Source of the DNA: Paulinella micropora
Taxonomy: Eukaryota; Cercozoa; Imbricatea; Euglyphida
Assembly (NCBI GenBank): GCA_009731375.1
Contig: BJOX01000286.1
Span: 256,132 to 304,107, forward strand
DNA: 47,976 bases
Reading direction: 5' to 3'
The translations under genes and the position numbers were made by a program. Of the stretch, positions 9,325 to 18,671 are shown one piece after another. A model generated the notes under the pieces. It saw only the letters and a program-made list of their open reading frames with translations. It made no database searches and was not told where the DNA came from. Position 1 is the stretch's first letter; the number at the start of each line of letters is the position of its first letter.

Positions 9325-12015
9325 ATGTCGACAGAGACCGCCGAAGTGAGTGAATTCTCGGAGGCAGATCAAAGAAGAGAAGAAGAAGAAGCAGGAGGAG
9401 GAGGAGGAAGAGGATTGAATGAAGGAGGAGGAGGAGGATTGAATGAAGGAGGAGGAGGAGATGAAGGAGTAGGAGGAGGAGTAGAAGAGGGCTGGGATGA
9501 TGAAGGAAGATATGGAGGAGACGAAGATGAAGGAGGATTTGAACAAGAAGAGACGGGAGGAGGAGGAGCATATGGTAATCCCTTACCACCTGCCTACACG
9601 GGAGGAGGAGGACGAAAAATGATCGACTTGATTCATAGTGATGGAGAGGAGATCACAGTGGAGGAACAACAGTGGGTGCAAGACCACTATGACCTCACTA
9701 AAGAAGAGTTTGATAACAAGATGGGGGTAGAGAAGGATACCTATGTGTGGATCCCTCAGGATCAAAGAAGAGAGAAAAGTCGTGCTAAAAAGGATGTCTA
9801 TATCCTATTATCAAACACAGCACAGCTCCTCGGCAAACTGGTCTCTGATCCAGAAGAGAGAAAGAAGATACAGCATATCAAGTTTGGGGACACACACACC
9901 CACCTTGAATTACTCGATGCTATCTTTGGGGTGTACACTCAAACCCTGATTTGGGAACNNNNNNNNNNNNNNNNNNNNNNNNNNNNNNNNNNNNNNNNNN
10001 NNNNNNNNNNNNNNNNNNNNNNNNNNNNNNNNNNNNNNNNNNNNNNNNNNNNNNNNNNNNNNNNNNNNTTTTTCGAAAAACTCGAGTGGCATATTCATTT
10101 TTTTACAATGGAAATAAAGGCCTTGGAGGAGGGGAAGGCAGAGATGGAAAAAAGCATTAAGGCAGCAGGAGAAACTCATCCTGTGATTGATGAGTTAGAG
10201 AAGACCGACAGAGTTCTGACCAAGATCAGACTGTTGATGGGTGCGTTACTGCACAAGGAGGCATGGAAGAGATGGATTCCTACCAAGGATCACTCTGTCC
10301 TTAAATCACTTAGTAACGCACCACCGGTCGCCAACAAAGCAGGTGTTGACCAATATGTGGAGAAATATAATTTTCTCAGATCTGCTTCTGAATTGGTGGC
10401 CTTTATCACTCATGCTCAAAAGCTGGTGATATCTGAGAAGAAGAAGGCGAAAGAGAATGAGGAGTTCGAGAAGACGATGAGACTGGAAAGAATGAAAGCA
10501 AAAGTGAGTGGTGCAAAGACACACCCTCCGACATATTTGACCCCACCAGCTCCTGCCCCACCAGCCCCTGCACCCTCGGGCTCAACTACGGTGGTGGTCA
10601 CAAACACGGAGAAGAAGGACAGACAGAACATCATAAATGCCTTCAAGGGGAAGAAAGGAGGAGTGGCAAGTCTCATGCTATATGCCAAGACGAGCTCAGA
10701 CAAAGACTCTGATGCTTCGCTTTTGAGCAAGCTCAAAGAGATCAATGCCTGCATGAAGGCTTTTCCTTGCGACGAAACGCAGGAATACGAGGCCCTTGTT
10801 ACTGTTTTTGACCAATCTCTAGTCTCGGAGGGATTTGATCTGACACAGTACAAGTTTTTGAGAAAGAAGGAGGAGATTAAGAGAAACAATGCAACAGGCC
10901 TAGACGCTCAGTGTGAACTGGCGGTGGCCACACTCATTTCATATTTTCAATCTCATGGATACCAGCATCTCTGCACTGGTACTCTCATAGGATTTGAAAT
11001 CTTTGAGACAGTGGCGATGAGTTTGAGGAGTGCTGTTGGCTTGGCGGCGACCCTTACGGAGGTAGTTTCCTCCTATGGGCTATTCTATGGCCGCAAGTCG
11101 ATCATCCTCTATTTCTTTTCGGCGTTACACACAGTTAACCCGAGTAAGCTTACTCAGCTCATACAACAATGCTCGACGTTTAGCTCAGTGAAGTCCAAGA
11201 ACTTCCTCGAGACACACGTGTTCGAAAATACGGTTCAAAGCGTTGCTCCGTCAGCACTGTTTCAAGAAGTGATGAGTGCATGCTCAAACATGGACTCGCT
11301 CACGGAGGCACATACGGCACAGGCAGGCGGTGTACCTGTTGGCGCACAAGCCACGTACACAAACAGAGTTGCCGGTTGGAAGAGACAGAGAGAGCCAGAC
11401 CTGAAGACCGCATGTTGGAGGTGGTTCGCGGGCTTGCAGTGTAAGGCACAGATGGAGAACAGAGACTGCTCTTTCAATCATGATAGGCAGAACCCAACAG
11501 CAAGGGCAAATTTTCTGAGCAGGACGGAAGGCAAGGAACCGGGCCTTTTCAATATGCTTCAGATTGCCGCTGTGAACGAAGGTTGGTATGCCAATATGTG
11601 TGATGATGAGGAGTTACGAGAGGCAATCATTACCTACATGAAGAGGATGAAGGAGAAGAAGGAGGAAAGGGAGAGACAAAAGAACTTAAAGGCCTCTCAA
11701 AGAGGACGAGAAGGAGGAGCAGGAGCAGGAGGAGGAGGAGGAGGAGGAGGAGGAGGACGAGGACGAGGAACATGGAGAGGAGCCTCGAGGTGGCAGGGAA
11801 CCCCTCAGAGAGGAAGAGGAGGAGGTCGGGGATATACCCCTTATGGAGGGAGAGCTGTTCGAGCTCCAGCCCCCCCACCCAGAGGAGGAGGAGGCTCGTG
11901 GGCAAGCTCCAACCCAAATTTCGGTCGAGCTCAGGCCTACAACACTGCCTCGGAGACCGATACGTCATCCTACCCGGACACTACTCAAGGTAATCGTTTC
12001 GAGGTGGTGGAATGA
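9325..12015 (+). CDS. gag: Retrotransposon Gag polyprotein with CCCH zinc finger and RGG-like tail
   Basis: 896 codons starting at the first ATG of a long open frame and ending at TGA 12013. Residues 12-95 are low-complexity Gly/Glu. The middle is charged and mostly helical-looking, as expected of a capsid region, and contains a 110-N gap (9959-10068, about residues 212-248) across which the frame is kept. At residues 697-719 lies C-x8-C-x8-C-x3-H, a CCCH-type finger, where retroelement nucleocapsids normally carry CCHC (C-x2-C-x4-H-x4-C). Residues about 793-870 are Gly-rich with many RG and GR dipeptides and would bind RNA. Gag would form the particle and package genomic RNA. The same frame stays open past the TGA into pol. 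Confidence 0.9.
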   Translation: MSTETAEVSEFSEADQRREEEEAGGGGGRGLNEGGGGGLNEGGGGDEGVGGGVEEGWDDEGRYGGDEDEGGFEQEETGGGGAYGNPLPPAYTGGGGRKMIDLIHSDGEEITVEEQQWVQDHYDLTKEEFDNKMGVEKDTYVWIPQDQRREKSRAKKDVYILLSNTAQLLGKLVSDPEERKKIQHIKFGDTHTHLELLDAIFGVYTQTLIWEXXXXXXXXXXXXXXXXXXXXXXXXXXXXXXXXXXXXXFFEKLEWHIHFFTMEIKALEEGKAEMEKSIKAAGETHPVIDELEKTDRVLTKIRLLMGALLHKEAWKRWIPTKDHSVLKSLSNAPPVANKAGVDQYVEKYNFLRSASELVAFITHAQKLVISEKKKAKENEEFEKTMRLERMKAKVSGAKTHPPTYLTPPAPAPPAPAPSGSTTVVVTNTEKKDRQNIINAFKGKKGGVASLMLYAKTSSDKDSDASLLSKLKEINACMKAFPCDETQEYEALVTVFDQSLVSEGFDLTQYKFLRKKEEIKRNNATGLDAQCELAVATLISYFQSHGYQHLCTGTLIGFEIFETVAMSLRSAVGLAATLTEVVSSYGLFYGRKSIILYFFSALHTVNPSKLTQLIQQCSTFSSVKSKNFLETHVFENTVQSVAPSALFQEVMSACSNMDSLTEAHTAQAGGVPVGAQATYTNRVAGWKRQREPDLKTACWRWFAGLQCKAQMENRDCSFNHDRQNPTARANFLSRTEGKEPGLFNMLQIAAVNEGWYANMCDDEELREAIITYMKRMKEKKEERERQKNLKASQRGREGGAGAGGGGGGGGGGRGRGTWRGASRWQGTPQRGRGGGRGYTPYGGRAVRAPAPPPRGGGGSWASSNPNFGRAQAYNTASETDTSSYPDTTQGNRFEVVE
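9959..10068. other. Assembly gap (110 N) inside gag
   Basis: The only gap within the retrotransposon. The gag frame continues on both sides in the same register, so the N count is probably right modulo three. Confidence 0.98.
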
Positions 12016-12074
12016 CTGGAGGGGGAAGAAGAGAGGAAGGAGAAGACTGTGAAGTTTAACCCTAAAGTCACAGT
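12013..12074 (+). promoter_or_regulatory. Candidate gag-pol stop-codon readthrough site with downstream hairpin
   Basis: The gag stop is TGA followed by C (TGACTGGAG), the leakiest class of stop context. The frame then runs open for 1,937 codons of Pol. A hairpin begins 30 bases later: ACTGTGA (12046-12052) pairs perfectly with TCACAGT (12068-12074), and inside it TTTA (12055-12058) pairs with TAAA (12063-12066) around the loop ACCC. The stop, frame and complementarity are seen directly. The readthrough role is inferred by analogy with gammaretroviral gag-pol. Confidence 0.65.
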
Positions 12075-15000
12075 GCTTTCTAATGCTGTTGTGCAGACTG
12101 GGCCAACGCTTCCTCTATGTGAAAACAAAGATGTGGGTACACAGAGACTGCAGCCCCAAGGTAGTCTCATACCCGTTCATACAGCACGGTTACCAATGAT
12201 AACTGATGCAAATAGGAAGGCGAGACTTGCGATGGAGGCGAGGAGGCCAATGGCAGACGTATCGCCTCGGCCAAGCAAACAACCACGAACAGACTCAATG
12301 TCTACGGTCGCGGCGGGTGGCGAGCAAAAAGACAATGTGTGTACTCAAGTACCACAAGACAATGTCGCTCAAATAGTAAACGCACCAGTACCGCAGAATA
12401 ATAAAAATGTTAATGAGGTGAAGCAGGAGGAGAAGAAGGAGGAGTTGAAAAACTTAGAGACAAGACTCCAAAATTTGGAACGTAAAGTTCTTGTTCTCGC
12501 AGCCAATATACACAGGCCCGATGCTCTGTGTTATACGGAACTTTATTGTGAAACATTGAAGACAATATTAAAAGTTGGTAATGATACGATGGCGAATATT
12601 AATATTGTCGGCAGGAAGTTTTTTAATCGATACCGGGACTGGGTGGACGGAAATATGAAAAATTCAATGGGCACTCTCAAAGGAGTGAGCAGCCGGACGG
12701 ATATCACGGGAATCATCACACTGACCTTTAAATTGAAATCCGCACGAGTATACCGTATGGACCTCTATGTCGTCCCCGGTTACCACGGGTCAATATTACT
12801 ATCGTATGACCAATTGGCTACGATGGGGGCTGTGATTGATTGCGCCGCACGGCGAGTGATATATGGAGTAAAAAGAGGAGAAGAGAACGATATTGATCCC
12901 TTCAACGCTACTGACTCTTATGAGGCTTATGAGCTGAGTCTAGCGACGGATCACAAAAAGATGGCCATCGCACATGAGGCACTTGAGGTGTACGTTCACC
13001 CCCATGTCGTAAGACCGGATGAACTGTCCTGGACCGACAATTGGGAATCCCAAGTGTGCACTGTCACAGTTCCGACATGCCATTGGGACAAAAAGTCTAT
13101 TGATGACTTAATCGAGAAGCGAAAGGAGGAGATTATATGTGTCGCACAAAGAAGCCCGTCGTTGGCGAGATTCGCGGAAGGAGTAGGAACAGATGTCCAT
13201 ATTACTAACGGATACTGTTTCCATGCGAAAGTAGGAGAAGAAAAAGGGGAGGCGTTTGTACCAAGGAGAACGGGGCGAATCCCGGATACTCCACCAGAAA
13301 CTATTAAAAGTTTTATTACTGATTTCTGGGGTGACGAGCCCACGTGGCCGCGTTCACTGTCTGAAGTGAAGAAATGCTTACGGACTTTATTCGAAAATAA
13401 TAAGCCGTATACTATTATCCTGCCATATAATGAGAAGGCGATATGGGCGCAGGAAATAAGGGACCGGCTTATTGATCATCCTATACCGGTACCCTCTCGC
13501 AAGCAACAGCTAGTGGTGGCTTGTCGTATGGGAACTCGTGAGCAGAGCAGTGCATACAAGCGGAAGCTCAGAGACCTCGACAAGTTGAAATTGATACCGC
13601 AAGCATTCACATGCTTTGATGGTTTTTACACCCGTAAAGCTCCTTTGCAATACGCGAGACTCATTGACATGCTGGTGGAGCTCGGTAAAGATGATGAGCC
13701 GGACACGGTCACGTATGAAAAGACGGGCCTAGATGATGTCTCGGAAGAGGACTTAGGCTTGGAGGAGGACAGAGAACCCCTCAAGCAGCATAAGCAGATG
13801 TCTGATGAAGATTTTCAAGAGGCGGCGCGGAAAATATTGGAAGAAGGAGTAGGCACGGAGAAGGAGAAGGAGCTTTTAAAAGCCAAATTAGAGGCGAACA
13901 AGGAAATTTTTGACCCTCCACATGCAGGTGGTGTCAAGCCTGAAGATTTCACTGCGGTTATTTACAAAATACCGGGTGCGGAGCCGTCACCGGCACCACG
14001 AAGGGCGAATTTGAGTATACATGAGGCGAAGATAGCGGAGGAGCTAGCAAGACAGCTGCTCAATGAGGACTTTATTGAGAGATCAACATCCTCAATAGTC
14101 TCACAACCGAGAATAGTGCCGAAGCCAGGAGGAGAATGGCGCCTGACAGTTAACTATGCTCGTGTTAACAAGGTGCTGGAGGAAGAGAGAAATCCTCTCC
14201 CGACATTAGAAGAAGGAAGGAGAGTACTGCGGAATGCAAAATTCTATTCGGTCATTGACCTTAAGAATGGCTTCTGGCAGATACCACTGGAGGAAAAGTC
14301 CAGATGGCTGACGGCGTTTGTGGTGGGTATGGAAATATACCAATGGAAAGTGCTTCCGATGGGCCTCAAGCAAGCCCCAGGACTTTTCCAGAAGGCGATG
14401 CAGAAGATGTTGAGCAGTCAGTACGATGATTTGTCTGACGGTGGCTTTATGAGAAGGCGGGGACAGAAGGCGGGAGAATATGCATTTTGCTATATCGATG
14501 ACATTATCGTATACTCTAACACAATGGAGGAGCATATCGATCATTTGTCCGATATATTCAGGCGCATCGGAGCTTTTGGCCTGAAGTGCAATCTAAAGAA
14601 GTGTCAACTTGCCAAGACGAGTGTGACATACTTAGGGTACGAGATCTCCCATAATCGAGTCTCGATATCCAAAGAGAAGAGGGAGGAGATTATGAATCGA
14701 CCGATACCGAAGAACCGCACTGAATTGCACTCATTCCTTGCGATGGCGCAATACTATAGCCAGTTTATACCCGATTGGGGTGCAACACGGGCTAAAGTGG
14801 AGAAAATGATAGATTTTGGAGACTTTGAGAAGTGGGACGAAGAGGCTTTGCAAGCGTTTCATGCGCTCAAAGATCTCATTTACAAAGACCCGAAAGACGG
14901 AGGACTGGTGTTAACGATGCCCGACTTTACGAAACAATTCGTAGTCGATACAGACGCATCTAAGTTTGCGATTGGGGCTGTATTACAACAAGAGGATGAG

Positions 15001-17829
15001 GAGAAGAAATTACGCCCAATCATGTTTATTAGTAGGAAGTTGTGTGCGGCGGAGAGAAACTATTGCACAAGGCAAAGAGAGGCGTTGGCGGTAGTATGGG
15101 CCCTCAAGAGGCTCAGAGAGTATTTGTGGGGAGGACCTCAATTTACTGTCAGAACTGATCATCATAACCTGTTATGGTTGATGAATCATGAACAGACGGG
15201 ACGGCTGGCGCGGTGGCAAGCGTTCTTGTCTTGTTTCGATTTTACAATGGTCCATCTACCGGGAAAGCGAAATGTGGTCGCTGATAGCCTCTCTAGGCTA
15301 GAGTTTAACTCAGAAGTATCGGCGTTGGTGTCCACGGTGGAGATGGAAGACTTGTCCACTGACAAGGTGTATGAGGTCAGCCACATTGAGGCGATGGAGA
15401 TGGCGAGTGGAGTCCGATATGACCGCACAGGTCTACGGTACAGTCCACAAGGCCCGGATCACGGGATATGTTGTGAGCTACATACCCAGGAGGACGCTGA
15501 GTGGTCCTATGAGGTATATGAGAATGCGAAGGCGAACATAAGAGAGGAAGAGGAGACGCAGGAAGTTTATGCGGAGCCTCCTCAAGAGCGGAGAAGTGAC
15601 CTAGACGATGACCCGGAAAGAATCGGGGTACGGCTAGAAGATGGTACTATCCATATAGCCTCGCCTACCGCATGGAGGCAACAACAGGCTCAAGATCCGG
15701 AGTTTAAAGAACTGATACAGTTATATCAGAACCCGGATGAGCTACGGATGACGAAAGCGATCAAAGATCAGATGAAGGAGATGGGATGGAGAGATGGTCT
15801 ACTGTGGTACAAGGGCCTTCACGGTCGCTATGCGTCACAGCCGGACAAATGGACCCTTTGGGTACCGGAGAGTCTGAGACGATTTATATTTGTCGCAGCC
15901 CACAATTGCCCACTTTTGGCGCATCCGGGTCGACAACGAACTCATATGTTCGTAGCGAGGCGATTCTGGTGGAAGAAGATGAAGGAGGAGATAGATCAGG
16001 CGGTGGATGCATGCATCCCGTGCAAGATAAACAAAACACCACTGAAGGCAAATTTCGGCCTGATTGGCGAATTTCCTCTTCATGCGGGGATGTTTGAGTT
16101 TATACACATTGATCATGTGGGACCTTTCCCAGAATCGAAGGATGGTTACAAATACCTCCTTACGGCTATTGACAGAGCCACCAACTATGTGTGGATCATC
16201 CCTGTCAAAGACGTTACCGGCAAGACGACGGCCGAGGCGCTGATCGATAGGATCATCTCACAGATCGGAGTACCAAGAAAGATATGTTCTGATCGAGGCT
16301 CGGACTTTAATAACGAGGTCATCGACAAACTATCTAAGTATTACGGGATGAAATGGCAATATGTTACTGCCTATAACCCGCGAGCAAATGGGAAAATCGA
16401 GCGGGTACACAGACCCCTCAAAGCCTCGCTAAAGATGTATTGCACGAAGAAGGAGAATCAAAGAGCATGGGTCGAGGCAGCACCATCATTTGCGTTTGCA
16501 ATGAACTGTCTACCCTCTACGGCGTTAGGAGGCTCGAAGAGCTCAATCTCGCCATATCAGTTAGTATATGGGCGTGAGCCTGATATCCCGACTTCGCTCC
16601 TTCACCCAAAAGACACTTGGGCGGATGCGGATGAGTTGTTTGGGATGAGACTTAGAGTGAAGATGGAGGCGGAACAAATAGTCAGGGCGCATAGAGAGGC
16701 GGAGCGCCGAAAGACTGATGCTGAAGGGGTGCGACAAGCGCACTTGGATCAGATCAAGTTCCAGGTCGGGGATATTGTACTATTGTACCATCCTCAAGTC
16801 CCGAAGGGAGTCAGCTCTAAGCTGTTCACTCACTGGAAAGGACCTTATCAGATTATGGAACAGACGGGACCTCTGAATTACAAGATCAGGGGTAGAGGGA
16901 AGGTGCAAATTGTGAATGTAAGAAGGCTGATTAAGTATGATCCCTTCTTACTGGAAGATGAATCCGTTGAGGAGGCGTTAAAACGGATGAAGGATGATTT
17001 CAAAGAGGTGCCGCCCATCCACAAGGAGGCTGGCATAGACCAAGACGATGCTTATCGGGCACCGATAGCTGAGAAGGAGGAGAGTGAGGTGGACAGCAAG
17101 GAGAAGACTGACCGCATAAGCGCGGTGGGGACTCAGTCCAAGTCTCCGCGAGAGCATAGCGGAAAGAAGGAGAAGATCACAGAGGCGCAGCTAAGGAGAG
17201 CGCGGAATGATCTTATCAACGACCAACCGAGGAAGGCGATGAGGTCGATGAGATCAAAGGACGTCCACCAGGAGGAGGAGGGGACGGACACTGACCCAAA
17301 CGCGGGCAACGTTGAGATTGTCCATGAGCGATGGAAGGAAGGCGATGCGATAGCAACCATCGCATGGGTGAAAAATGTTTTCTATCTGATGAGACCAGCG
17401 GAACAACATGTCGCTGATGACACTCTCTCAGACTTATACTTGATGCGGGTCGTGGCGGTCCCACGACAGATGCGTGTCACACGGACACTCAAAATATCAT
17501 CAGCCGCAAAGATAGTACAACCGATACTCCAGTTCTGGAGAAGTATGGACCCGGTTGAGGATCCAAAGGCAAGACATTATCTGCCAGTATATAAAGACGC
17601 AAAAAGTCTCGAGACATGGGATGATACAATTACTCCCAGAGACAAGGATTACACTGCGTGGACCATTCAGACACTGCCAAGAGGAGTGCTTGATGTCCCT
17701 TTTGAATTATCGTTGGGCGGAATCCCTAATAAGATCTGGGACATTCTCGAACAGTCAAAGTTCGATCTGACTTTTGTTGGTGGTCCTCCACCAGGCAAAG
17801 AAATCCGCGCCAGACGACGAAGGCAGTGA
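12016..17829 (+). CDS. pol: Retrotransposon Pol polyprotein: protease-like, RT, RNase H, integrase
   Basis: 1,937 codons in the same frame as gag, starting directly after its TGA. A GTG lies at 12049 but no early ATG is in good position, so synthesis as Gag-Pol is likely. Landmarks: a coiled-coil-like segment (about 12424-12510); a retropepsin-like fold with D-T-M at 12583-12591 instead of DTG, and a distal LATMGAVIDCAARRV; a spacer of about 350 residues with no family recognised; RT with motif A aspartate at 14257 and YIDD at 14491-14502; RNase H with VVDTDAS (Asp codon 14953); integrase with HHCC zinc ligands at 15901, 15922, 16012 and 16021, and D, D, E at 16111, 16291 and 16399 (exactly 35 residues between the last two); GPY at 16840-16848. 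About 290 further residues follow with no chromodomain seen. TGA ends the frame. Confidence 0.95.
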   Translation: MEGEEERKEKTVKFNPKVTVLSNAVVQTGPTLPLCENKDVGTQRLQPQGSLIPVHTARLPMITDANRKARLAMEARRPMADVSPRPSKQPRTDSMSTVAAGGEQKDNVCTQVPQDNVAQIVNAPVPQNNKNVNEVKQEEKKEELKNLETRLQNLERKVLVLAANIHRPDALCYTELYCETLKTILKVGNDTMANINIVGRKFFNRYRDWVDGNMKNSMGTLKGVSSRTDITGIITLTFKLKSARVYRMDLYVVPGYHGSILLSYDQLATMGAVIDCAARRVIYGVKRGEENDIDPFNATDSYEAYELSLATDHKKMAIAHEALEVYVHPHVVRPDELSWTDNWESQVCTVTVPTCHWDKKSIDDLIEKRKEEIICVAQRSPSLARFAEGVGTDVHITNGYCFHAKVGEEKGEAFVPRRTGRIPDTPPETIKSFITDFWGDEPTWPRSLSEVKKCLRTLFENNKPYTIILPYNEKAIWAQEIRDRLIDHPIPVPSRKQQLVVACRMGTREQSSAYKRKLRDLDKLKLIPQAFTCFDGFYTRKAPLQYARLIDMLVELGKDDEPDTVTYEKTGLDDVSEEDLGLEEDREPLKQHKQMSDEDFQEAARKILEEGVGTEKEKELLKAKLEANKEIFDPPHAGGVKPEDFTAVIYKIPGAEPSPAPRRANLSIHEAKIAEELARQLLNEDFIERSTSSIVSQPRIVPKPGGEWRLTVNYARVNKVLEEERNPLPTLEEGRRVLRNAKFYSVIDLKNGFWQIPLEEKSRWLTAFVVGMEIYQWKVLPMGLKQAPGLFQKAMQKMLSSQYDDLSDGGFMRRRGQKAGEYAFCYIDDIIVYSNTMEEHIDHLSDIFRRIGAFGLKCNLKKCQLAKTSVTYLGYEISHNRVSISKEKREEIMNRPIPKNRTELHSFLAMAQYYSQFIPDWGATRAKVEKMIDFGDFEKWDEEALQAFHALKDLIYKDPKDGGLVLTMPDFTKQFVVDTDASKFAIGAVLQQEDEEKKLRPIMFISRKLCAAERNYCTRQREALAVVWALKRLREYLWGGPQFTVRTDHHNLLWLMNHEQTGRLARWQAFLSCFDFTMVHLPGKRNVVADSLSRLEFNSEVSALVSTVEMEDLSTDKVYEVSHIEAMEMASGVRYDRTGLRYSPQGPDHGICCELHTQEDAEWSYEVYENAKANIREEEETQEVYAEPPQERRSDLDDDPERIGVRLEDGTIHIASPTAWRQQQAQDPEFKELIQLYQNPDELRMTKAIKDQMKEMGWRDGLLWYKGLHGRYASQPDKWTLWVPESLRRFIFVAAHNCPLLAHPGRQRTHMFVARRFWWKKMKEEIDQAVDACIPCKINKTPLKANFGLIGEFPLHAGMFEFIHIDHVGPFPESKDGYKYLLTAIDRATNYVWIIPVKDVTGKTTAEALIDRIISQIGVPRKICSDRGSDFNNEVIDKLSKYYGMKWQYVTAYNPRANGKIERVHRPLKASLKMYCTKKENQRAWVEAAPSFAFAMNCLPSTALGGSKSSISPYQLVYGREPDIPTSLLHPKDTWADADELFGMRLRVKMEAEQIVRAHREAERRKTDAEGVRQAHLDQIKFQVGDIVLLYHPQVPKGVSSKLFTHWKGPYQIMEQTGPLNYKIRGRGKVQIVNVRRLIKYDPFLLEDESVEEALKRMKDDFKEVPPIHKEAGIDQDDAYRAPIAEKEESEVDSKEKTDRISAVGTQSKSPREHSGKKEKITEAQLRRARNDLINDQPRKAMRSMRSKDVHQEEEGTDTDPNAGNVEIVHERWKEGDAIATIAWVKNVFYLMRPAEQHVADDTLSDLYLMRVVAVPRQMRVTRTLKISSAAKIVQPILQFWRSMDPVEDPKARHYLPVYKDAKSLETWDDTITPRDKDYTAWTIQTLPRGVLDVPFELSLGGIPNKIWDILEQSKFDLTFVGGPPPGKEIRARRRRQ

Positions 17830-18671
17830 CAAAGAAACTATTTTTCTTTATGCGTCTCAAATAAACTGATTGATTGCCCACGGCGTATCATGATTTGATC
17901 ATGCATCATCAGTTATCAATATGAATATTAAAAAGACTCAGTGATATAACTTGGCATTCGATCGCAACATACGAGTGCGAAAGGTCGATCGACGATGATA
18001 CTACACCGTATACGGGGATCGCTAGTGTATTGAGCGATGGTGTTCCCGGGTATGACCCTTTCCAAGTCCTGGGATGATGTTCTCGAAAATGAAATGTTCT
18101 CTGAAACTTTCATTAAATTATTTTTTACGATAGATTATATACTGTCGTACCTGAGCACGGTCAATCTCTACTTGTGTCGGTATATCGCAGGGTCGGGTAC
18201 ATACACCTCGACTTCGGATATAGCTATTAGGACTGGCCCCCTAATACTATATCATAGGATATCCGCCTTATACAAGGGTATGTCATTAAAAAAGACAATG
18301 TACTTACGATCTCCCTGTGAATAATAATAATAATAATGATAATGATAAGAAGAAGAAGGAGATCAAAGGGGGAATCGTACTACAGCACCACGTTGCTTGT
18401 ATTTTTTTATTAATTGTACGTTTGTTCTTGACATACTGCCGAAAAAAAAAAAAAAAAAAAAAAAATTGAGGGGAAGGAGTTCAAAATTTACAAGAAAGGC
18501 TAGAGAATCCGCTTTGACGTGCCGTATGAGGATATATTTATCGTCTTTTAGCGTCTATCCGTGGGTCGATGCGCTGTGTGGCATGACTCCATAGCGCATA
18601 CTATTTGCAGAAAGAAATCAGAAGGTGTATGACGAAAATGCTATTTCCGTCATAAAATCGGGAGGGGGTAC
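17830..18671 (+). other. Retrotransposon 3' non-coding region
   Basis: 842 bp between the pol stop and the 3' LTR. It holds an (AAT)n/(AAG)n stretch at 18321-18359, a poly(A) run of about 23 bases at 18443-18465, and no env-like or other recognisable ORF. Confidence 0.8.
18660..18668 (+). promoter_or_regulatory. Polypurine tract for plus-strand priming
   Basis: GGGAGGGGG lies three bases before the 3' LTR (18672), the expected position for the plus-strand primer. It is short, as in many Ty3/gypsy elements. Confidence 0.75.

Noticed and set aside
12010-12060. Frameshift or separate pol start at GTG 12049
   Set aside because: Gag and Pol share one frame, so no frameshift is needed. GTG is a poor eukaryotic start and the frame is already open from 12016.
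16950-17829. Chromodomain at the Pol C-terminus
   Set aside because: No Y-L-V-K-W-x-G-Y-type signature could be found, so the domain was not called.
17830-18671. Envelope-like gene downstream of pol
   Set aside because: No frame longer than about 95 codons and no signal peptide or membrane pattern. Treated as non-coding.
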